Source: Odontesthes bonariensis (taxonomy: Eukaryota > Chordata > Actinopteri > Atheriniformes > Atherinopsidae). From it: DNA of 64,000 nt. The stretch is taken from positions 18,416,449-18,480,448 of the forward strand of contig NC_134521.1 in the NCBI RefSeq assembly GCF_027942865.1, written 5' to 3'. Positions 56,262-64,000 of the stretch are shown here, piece by piece (positions within the stretch are counted from its first letter, which is position 1; each line of letters opens with the position of its first letter). A program made the position numbers and the translations under genes. Under the pieces are notes generated by a model. That model did no database searches. It saw nothing but the letters and a program-made list of their open reading frames with translations, and was not told the DNA's origin.

Positions 56262-59200
56262 TTACACCAGAGAGCCCGCCTGGTTCTGTGCAGGCACCAT
56301 TATGGGCACCCCACCCATGCGGCTTATGTTGGAGGCTGTGATGGTGGAGGTGGGCAGCGGCGGTGGAAGGGGAGCGACCTGGAGCTGCATCTGAGGCTGG
56401 CTGTAGGACTGTGGCAGCGCCTGGGCCTGGGGTAGCTGGGTGTAGCGCTCCTGCACCGGCAGGGAGCTCCCGTTGGTGGTGGCCTCGGAGGAGACGGGCT
56501 GCTCGCGCGGCAGCGTGGCGCTGTTGTTGTAGCTGTAGTGGGTGGGGGTGGACGCGCCGTGGTGGCGGGAGGGTCTGTAGCCGGCTGTGCTGCCCGTGGC
56601 GGTGATGATGGAGGCGGTGTCTGAGGCGGGATGCTGGGGGTACTGCTGCAGGTGGTGGTGGTGGTTGCTATGGTGGTGTGTGGGGTCTTTGTGGTGCGGA
56701 CTGGAGGCGATGGAGGACAGAGTGCCGTTCTTGGAGATGACATCGGAGCCCATGCCGCTCTTTGCCCAGGACACTCGTTTGGGAGCCTGAGCGTCCTCTC
56801 TGGAGGTGAGGAGGACATGAGGAAATGATGTTAATTTCACTAGACTCCACAAAAGGCCTTCATATGAAGGTACGGTATTGACATCTATTTAACCTTTATT
56901 CATACAGGCAATCTCATTGAGACATGCAGTCTCATTCTGAAGAGAGACCGGTTTCAAACAAACATACAAATTAATAAATTGGTTACAAACAAACTTAATG
57001 ATCTGTACAGTGCGTACAACATCTAAATAAAAGCGAAAAGTACTAAAGTCAATGCAGCAGAATAAGAAAATGCCTCTTTGCCGAGCTCTGTACGATCCGA
57101 GGGAACACTGAAGGAAAGAAACGAGCAAAGGTTACGACTGCCCTGTCTGTGTGACATTTAGGAAGACAAATATGTTGGCAGCAAACCAAGCATGGAATTG
57201 TAAATCAAATTATAGCAATGCAATAGTCTGTATGGGTAATGATGAGCAGTTAACCAGAGAGTACAAAGTGCAATGGTGAGTGAGGGAATACAGCCTCCTA
57301 TGAACCTTGGTGCTCCATAATAAACATCTGAGTTTCACCTTTACAGTGAGGAAGCATGGAGCAATTCTCTCAGTCAGTTCATGGAAAACTCTTCAGATGT
57401 TTTAACATCAGTTCTGCCACATGAACTCACTTGATTTCGTTGGCCATGTCGTCCTCGTGGTACCTCCGCCTCTTGAAAAGCACCAGGAAAGCCAGGCAGA
57501 CGAAGAGGAGGAAGATGAAGCCCAGCACCGACCCCACCGTTGCGCCAACGATCATTCCCACTTTACTAGCTGGAAGAATGGAGCACACACTGATCACATG
57601 TCACCAAAAAAAAAAAAAATTCCACACAACATAGCTGGATCTGGGGATGAATTTTCTGTTGTACACAAATAAACAAGAAACGGCATTTTGATTAAAAACA
57701 TTCCTCAGTTTTACACAAAGTCCATTTCATCACGAATGTTGCCGTGTGTTACGTACAGCTGACGATATCCAGGTTGATGACGCAGGTTTCTGCGCCGGCT
57801 GAGTTGCTGGCCGTGCACACGTACTTCCCGGACATGTTGCTGCTCAGGTTGCTCAGCTTCAGAGCGCCGGTCTTCTCATCTGAAACAACAGGATGGCTAC
57901 GGTTTTCAACTCTGAGGATCGGAATTCATCTTTGGATGTCGGCTCTTACGTCAATGCTGTTAACTAAATGTCTCAAATGGCAGTTATGAGCATTGCTACT
58001 GAGAAAGTATGCGTTCAACTGGACTCAAACTGCCCAAGGTGTTTAGCACATGCTCCGCGGTTCCCATTTCGGTCTTTGAGCTGGACTTGAGAAATTAATC
58101 TGGCAACAAGAGAGAATAACCAGAAGGGACAGCGTGCATCCTATTTGTAAAGTACACATGAAATCTACAGAGCCTTAAAGATGTCACAAAATAAGTTTTG
58201 TAGCCTGTTGCAGTCTTGTTAAATGGCCCAGCCAAGCTTTGACTGATGCTGAATTGGAAATGGAACTTTTTTTTGAAGAGACAATAAGATTGATTGAGAT
58301 TATTTAAGTAACTCCACTCACTGGCCATGGGTGAGAAGAAGACCTCAGAGCTGGGGCTGGTTTTCCTCCACTTGTACATGGGGATGGGTTTCCCACTGCT
58401 GGAATGGCAGCTCAGCGTCACATTTCCTTTAAGCACCGGCTTCCCTGACAGAGAGCACTTAGGAACAGCAGGAGGGACTGCAAGCAAAACACAGTATGTG
58501 AGTATTGTGAAACGTTAGCTTTTACAACAGAATGCCTCCTCCATAGTCAATGTGATTAGTACAGCTGTGACACAAGGCAAAGCAAACTGTTGTTTAGCTC
58601 ACCCTTCACATTCAGACTGAGCTGAGCAGTCACACCAGGCTTATTGGGAACGAGGACCTGGCAGAGGTAGCGCCCCGAGTCCGACTCCTGGGTGTTGTTG
58701 ATGTACAACGACACATCCTGGGAGGGCATGCTAGCGAAGAAACCGACGCGGCCATCAAACTGCGGGCTGCTCACGCTCGTGGATCCTTTGTTGTAGGATA
58801 TAATCTGGATAGGAGGACAGAGGTCAGGGAAAGTCAGCCGAGAATTCAGGACGCTTGAGATAAACATTTTTTGGTTTTCTCCAGTTGCACAGAGGCAAGC
58901 CCAGCTTCAGAACGAGCACTCGCCCACATCCGAGCACGACGGAGGAAGCAGTTTTATAGACATCCGTGTCAATATGATTGCTTGGCTGTTATCCTGGGTC
59001 AAAAGAATCAGAGGGATTTATAATCCCAACATTTCTGGCCCAGAGGATGTTTGGCATTTCCCAAATGCATGTGAAATGCATTGCAGAGGTACATGAACTC
59101 AATTTGTTTCTGCTGGAAAAGTCTTCTCGCACAGTCATCTACTGCCCTTTTTTTTTATCCATTTCTATAAGCCTGGAGTTAAAAAGATGTTCTGTGTCAC

Positions 59201-61434
59201 TTGTGTAAGGTTGGAGTTTCATAACATGCCATGATTCTGTGAGAATAAGAGTCGGAACTGTTTTCAAGAATTCTCACCTTTGAACTCTAACTTATAGCAA
59301 TAGTTGCTAATGATGATCTCATTCAGAGTTAAGTTGTCACACATACAGCATACGTATCATAAAAGGGCAAAAAGCAGAGGGGTGCTTCCTCTGTATAAAT
59401 CTGGATTTAACAGTGAAGGGCCTCCAGAGGTCACACTTCAACGTTTCAGTGCTAGTAGCACCAGGCTGCCTCTTCAGTGTTTTAATACATCGATGGCCTG
59501 TGGGACCTTCCAGGGTGGAAATGGCAGCTACATTCCAAAATACATCTATTTTACACAGTGATCCTTGCATTTAAACCTGTATTTCACTGCAGACAGTGCA
59601 CAAACTCGAGATATTCTGGTTTGTCCTATCAACTTAATTTAATAGGTTGACATTTATCAACTTTTTTATTTCACACCTGCAGCACATTTCATTTCTAAAT
59701 GACTCAATTTTACTGGTTAAAAATAAAGAAAACAACTTATCATTTACTTTACGCCATGTTTTTTTTCTTACCAAAACATAAAAAAATGGTCCACATGGTA
59801 CTGACATGGTGCTCATTTTATCTTAGAAGAGACAGACCTGTATGTACAATCGGCAGATAATAAGTTCTATTCGGGCGATGGTTGATGGGTTATCAGAATA
59901 CTCAATATGTGGTCTCTGTAGTTAAACCCTCCCCGAAGAGAAGACTTCTTTCCCAAACTTAACAACAACATATTGCTATGATATGTCGAAACTACAGATA
60001 ATCTGTGGACCAAAACATAAGTGTGCTCTCCAAAATGGTCATGTTTTGGATCAGACTCAGGGACGGGGGGGGGACTTTCAGGCCGCAAGCTGAAGCTGAA
60101 CAGACACGATCTCCGATCCCTCACATAAGTCTGCATAAAGAACCGTCATTCATCGATAGCGGATTTAACCTAATGGTCTGCAGGAAAGCTTTGTAAAGCA
60201 CCAAAATACAGAGTTTCCGCTCACAAACGACTCAGACTATATGGTACAAAAAACTTTGCTGTGTGTTCATTTTTGTCCAGAGATGGCAACAATTTCCCCC
60301 CCTGTCTCAGAGGCATCTGGGATGGACCACCAGACGCTGGAGACTTGTATTAAGGTTGGACTGAACCAGCAAGAAGCAGAAAAAAACTGGTTACTATAGT
60401 GCTTCAGATTACGTTAAAGGAAGCTGGATTCAACCACGTCATTAAACTTCAGTGGACTGAGTCAATATCACTTTATTCAGGAGGATGAAAGCAAGTTAGG
60501 TGACGCAAAACACCTGCAAGCCAACTTCAGTAATGCTTCTTGCCAGATTTACTAGTTAGCAATATCCTGGAGTGGAGGACAATTTTCTACTTTCAATAAG
60601 TTTCATGCCAGCGGCGATGAGCCGTCCTCACTTTAACTGCTTGGATGTGCACCAGGCTCGTGGCTGCGCTTCAATGAAACGCACACATAAGGCTCTCAGA
60701 AGACAACGTGGCAATAAAATAGTGAGACTCTGTTCTTTTCATTCATCACTTTGGCTGCGAATAACAGTAGAGCCAGACACCGGAGGGCTGTTCGTTTTCT
60801 CTTTGATTGCGATCCTCTTTTTGGCTCGTCCGTTTGCACAGCTCAATAATCCAACCACGGCAGATATGTACAACAAGCTGAGCCACAGCCCAAAACAGAG
60901 CTGCTCAGCCTGTCTTACGTACGACCCCTCAGCTTCATTCCGTTCTTTACCTCATGAAAGACTTCATAAATATCTAAAGCACACATTTGTCCTACCTTCA
61001 TTTCGTAACTTCGAAAGAACACAAATGCACAGCAAAAAAGTCTACTTCATAAAACGCTTCACATGCTCTCAGAAATGAATCAAAGACAAAAACTAAGCTA
61101 AAATCTTTCTGAGGAAGAGCTTTGCCAGATTAGGGGCATAAGAACATGAAAACCTTTAACTGTAATCCCAAATTATAGATCCTCAAACAGCAAACTAAGA
61201 TTTGACGGCTGGACAGATTTGAATTAAAATATTTATAGTATTAATTTGACTTAATGACTGCACCTATCATCGGGTTCCTTACCAGCTGAGTGTCGTTTGA
61301 GACCAAGTTCCAAACGACGACGTTGGTGCTCATGTCACTGCCAAAGTCCGAGGTGTATGAGGCCCTCAGCACCACCAGCTGGCCCTTGATCACATCCATA
61401 CTGGTAGCGGGCATCTGGATCTGGGCCCGTATGC
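56262..61434 (-). CDS. esam: Endothelial cell-selective adhesion molecule (5' incomplete)
   Basis: A type I membrane protein of endothelial and platelet junctions, homophilic, of the JAM/CTX class. Minus-strand exons: 61434-61283 (V domain, first half), 58804-58603 (V domain, second half, SGRYLCQV), 58477-58322 (C2 domain, first half, VTLSCHSSSGKPIPMYKW), 57879-57757 (C2, second half, MSGKYVCTASNSAGAETC), 57569-57431 (membrane span VGSVLGFIFLLFVCLAFLV, then KRRRYHEDD) and 56799-56262 (cytoplasmic tail). Phases join to 435 codons after a 2-base carry-in. The tail has ISKNGTLSSIASS, a His-rich run, and ends SRMGGVPIMVPAQNQAGSLV, the conserved ESAM end with a class I PDZ ligand (SLV, MAGI-1 type). 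The V domain has Ala where most Ig domains have the B-strand Cys (VVLRASY), as in mammalian ESAM. The signal-peptide exon was not found. Confidence 0.9.
56883..57340 (-). mobile_element. Decayed LINE 3' fragment in esam intron
   Basis: It shares the tail pattern of 48722 (CAATGAGATTGCCTGTATGA, then ATAAAGGTTAAATA). Weak traces of the reverse-transcriptase C-terminus in broken frames include GSYRARQRGIFLFCC. Its outer border is approximate. Confidence 0.5.
58805..61282 (-). other. esam intron between V-domain exons
   Basis: A 2.5-kb intron splitting the V domain. A 168-codon plus-strand frame at 60572-61078 has no recognised domain and no splice or promoter support, so it is not called. Confidence 0.5.
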
Positions 61435-64000
61435 CTGGATGGGGAGAAAAAAAAAATACTGTTAATGTCCTGCAATTTATCGGAACAGAAAAAAATTAAA
61501 AGGAAACGTGTTTTAATTGTTTCACATTTAAAATTACATGCACAAATGAAACAGCAACCACATAAATGCTTATCATGTCATGTAGAAATGTCCCAACCAC
61601 ATGGAGTCCTGTGAAATACGATAGTAAACACTTTTAAGGCTACCCAAGTCTGTGAAGTGACATAATGACTGAATGTGGAGCTGAAACAATGTGAGCATTT
61701 TTAGCCAGAGGGGGGCAACATAGAGCCAAAACACATTTATTACTCATGAAAAACTTCTCATTCATTCAGGCTGAGGAAAACTGATTCATTTACTTTAATT
61801 GAGGGTTTTCTCGTAGAGCATAAGCCTCCTCTTAGTTATAAATGAAGGTGGTTTGAATCCTTTTATTAGTCCTCTTTTACTATGCTGCCCATCCCTGCGA
61901 TCACAGCAGAAATAACAGACAAAGGAGCAAAGAAGACGAATACATGCAGACATTTTTTTGCATTTGGGCGCTAAATTTAATTCGTTTAATTAAACTGTCA
62001 CTCTTAAATCATTCACAGAATCGCTCCTTATGCGTTCTTTTTCTCCCTCTCGTCCGTTACCTTTTCACCTCATCTGGTATAGAGCAGATCGGTGAGGTTA
62101 GAAGTGTGTTTTTCAGTCTACGCCTCACTTTATTCCTTTTAACAAGCCAAACATGGAAGCCAATTAACTCTACAAGTCATTCTTGATAATTCACACGCCT
62201 GTCATCACCAACAGAGTGTACAAAAGTGAGTGCGCATTCTTCAGAAAACAAGAAAGGCGGAAATGTGGCAGGTGCACGCATATTTTCAAAATCTGATGGG
62301 ACTTCCTGTGTGTGAGACTGACATGAAAACACACAATACAAAAAAAGGTGGAAATCCAGCTGGTGACAACCCACACGCATATGCCAATATCTCATCCTCT
62401 ACACTGCATAGAGGTACCTATTTTTAAATAATTTATCATTCCACACATGGGCTACAAACGCACTGCATTCTGCATTAGCCCACTTTGATGTAACACACCA
62501 TAGAATATGGTAGTAGCTCTTCCTAATTAGTAATACTGTATTAGTGCCATAGTTGTCACCAACAAAACTTTCACCATGCATCGATAATGATGAAATCAAA
62601 CGTAACAGCAAAGTTCAGTTCGAAAGTGTTTGCCCAAGAGAGCCAAAGCTGAACCTCTTCACTACATCTGCTCAGGGTAGACACTACAAAGAAGACGCTT
62701 GGTCTACTAATGCCCTTTTATATGACTTGTGCGTGATGAAGTCCTCTGTATTAAAACAGTTGCCTCAGGCTTGCTGACATAGATTGCGCCATCGTATCGT
62801 GTGCCGTCCCCAAGTGGCAGCAAAACGCTGTAACGTGTAACATGTCGGCACACGTTTGTGCAGCCCTGACCCTCCTCCAAGGCCTGATCTCATATCTAGA
62901 AACAGTGAAGTGTCAATCAAAGTCCCAGTAGAAAGCGTGGTGCTTGTTTAATCCCCGCTTGCAAAATTCAAATTGATTTTTTTTATTTACTCTGCTTTAA
63001 TCAGACAGGTGATACAGATGAATCAGCTGCCAAATCAGCACAGCGAGGCGTTTCTTTTCTCAGGCTTTGAAACTATTAAATTCATGACAATTTTTCCTGT
63101 TTTCTGACTTGTCAAATAATTGTTTTCTTTTTTCGGGAAGTAAGCACAAAATGACAATAAGTTTTGATTTTAAGAATGCAACCTGTAACTGAATAATGAC
63201 AAATCAAATTAATCTTCGTTTTGTTATGCAACGTGTTGCTTAGTCATTACACACAAACAATAAAGCTGGCCTGCCATTGTGTCATCATAAAAGGATCTTG
63301 AAACAGCCAACCTTGTGATTGGTGGACAAGCTGCACCACCAGCTAAGCTGCAACTGACCAGTGAAGTCAAACAGGCATCATTGGCCTTAATGTGGCCCTG
63401 AACCTCAATCTGCATGACTTTAATTAATAGTTTTACAAAAAGTTTATCGTGATGAATACATTTTTCATTTAATTTAAGACTGGATTAGAATGGCTTTTGA
63501 CCTGTAGAAACACTCTGACTCGGCTTTCAAAATGCAACCCGATGTCTTCCTGTCACTTCCTGGCTTCTGCCATTCTCATTTGTCGGGGTGAAATCAGAGC
63601 TGTAAGAAACAAGTAAAGAGATCTCTACAGAGAGGAGGTGCGTGCCGGTATAATTTTCTACCGTCACTATAGAAACGGATGGAGTGGACAAGTGACAGTG
63701 ATGACAGAGAAAGTGTGTGGGCAACACTCCTTTGGGAACACTGCTCCTAATAGGTCTAATTAAATCATTAAGATATATGCAAAGCAACAGAAGAGCGTGA
63801 ATATTGGTGAAAGAAGAGAAGGTCCTTGAAAACGTGGGAGGAGAAATGAAAGACAAGAGAAGAGAAGCGCAAACAAACACCAGATTTGTTTTGCGAACTG
63901 CTCTTCAGAAGATTTGCTGGAGCAACGACAGGCATCAAGGGCTTTTGTCAATTGAAAAGCAATTTTGGGGTTCTGTATCGTGCCCAAGGATACTTTTTTC
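61435..64000 (-). other. Upstream intron of esam to window edge
   Basis: No exon with a signal peptide ending in phase 1 could be found here, so esam exon 1 and its promoter are probably beyond 64000. No other gene is supported. Confidence 0.45.

Noticed and set aside
56324-56828. Overlapping frames in the last esam exon
   Set aside because: The frame matching the conserved ESAM C-terminus is the real one; the others are Pro/Ser- or Gly/Trp-rich shadows.
60572-61078. 168-codon plus-strand frame in an esam intron
   Set aside because: Long for chance but with no domain, homologue, promoter or splice evidence.

Overview
The window is nuclear DNA from a ray-finned, probably percomorph, teleost. 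The evidence is spliced genes with GT-AG introns whose products align with vertebrate proteins, many teleost-type transposon relics (hAT, Tc1/mariner, TTAA-flanked fold-backs, a tRNA-derived SINE, LINE 3' tails), CA and GATA microsatellites, and polyadenylation signals. There is no operon structure, CRISPR array or prokaryotic feature.

Layout. (1) 1-4.2 kb: the single-exon gene irf2bp1 on the minus strand, with a probable long 3' UTR to the left edge and a GC-rich promoter carrying ETS-like and ZNF143-like motifs. (2) 4.2-13.9 kb: a 10 kb graveyard of mobile DNA. It holds a fold-back MITE, a 44-nt 5S rRNA fragment, an intron-bearing transposase-like pseudogene, two copies of a TTAA-type element, a 250-bp tandem duplication behind a retrotransposon coding tail, a perfect 41-bp hairpin, and two copies of a roughly 0.5-kb repeat. 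(3) 13.9-26.0 kb: cfap58 on the plus strand. Seventeen coding exons could be placed with consistent phase, and three RFX X-box matches lie upstream. (4) 26.0-31.7 kb: intergenic DNA with a decayed Tc1/mariner copy. (5) 31.7-51.4 kb: fez1 on the plus strand, with a non-coding first exon and nine coding exons giving 410 codons. Its introns hold several recognisable elements, including a hAT relic with a perfect 8-bp target duplication that was itself hit by a SINE. (6) 51.4-54.0 kb: the convergent intergenic space. (7) 54.0-64.0 kb: esam on the minus strand. Six coding exons are visible; the signal-peptide exon was not found and probably lies beyond the right edge.

The four host genes are functionally unrelated: a transcriptional co-repressor, an axonemal coiled-coil protein, a neuronal kinesin adaptor and an endothelial tight-junction adhesion molecule. 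To my knowledge FEZ1 and ESAM are also close on human 11q24, so that pair looks like retained synteny. I found no clear new multi-gene system. The most unusual signals are a 75-bp stop-free possible intron inside cfap58, a GC-AG intron in the same gene, the nested-palindrome element in cfap58 intron 5, and the intron-containing transposase-like pseudogene. Exon borders were set by eye from splice sites, reading phase and recalled family sequences; nothing was run computationally.
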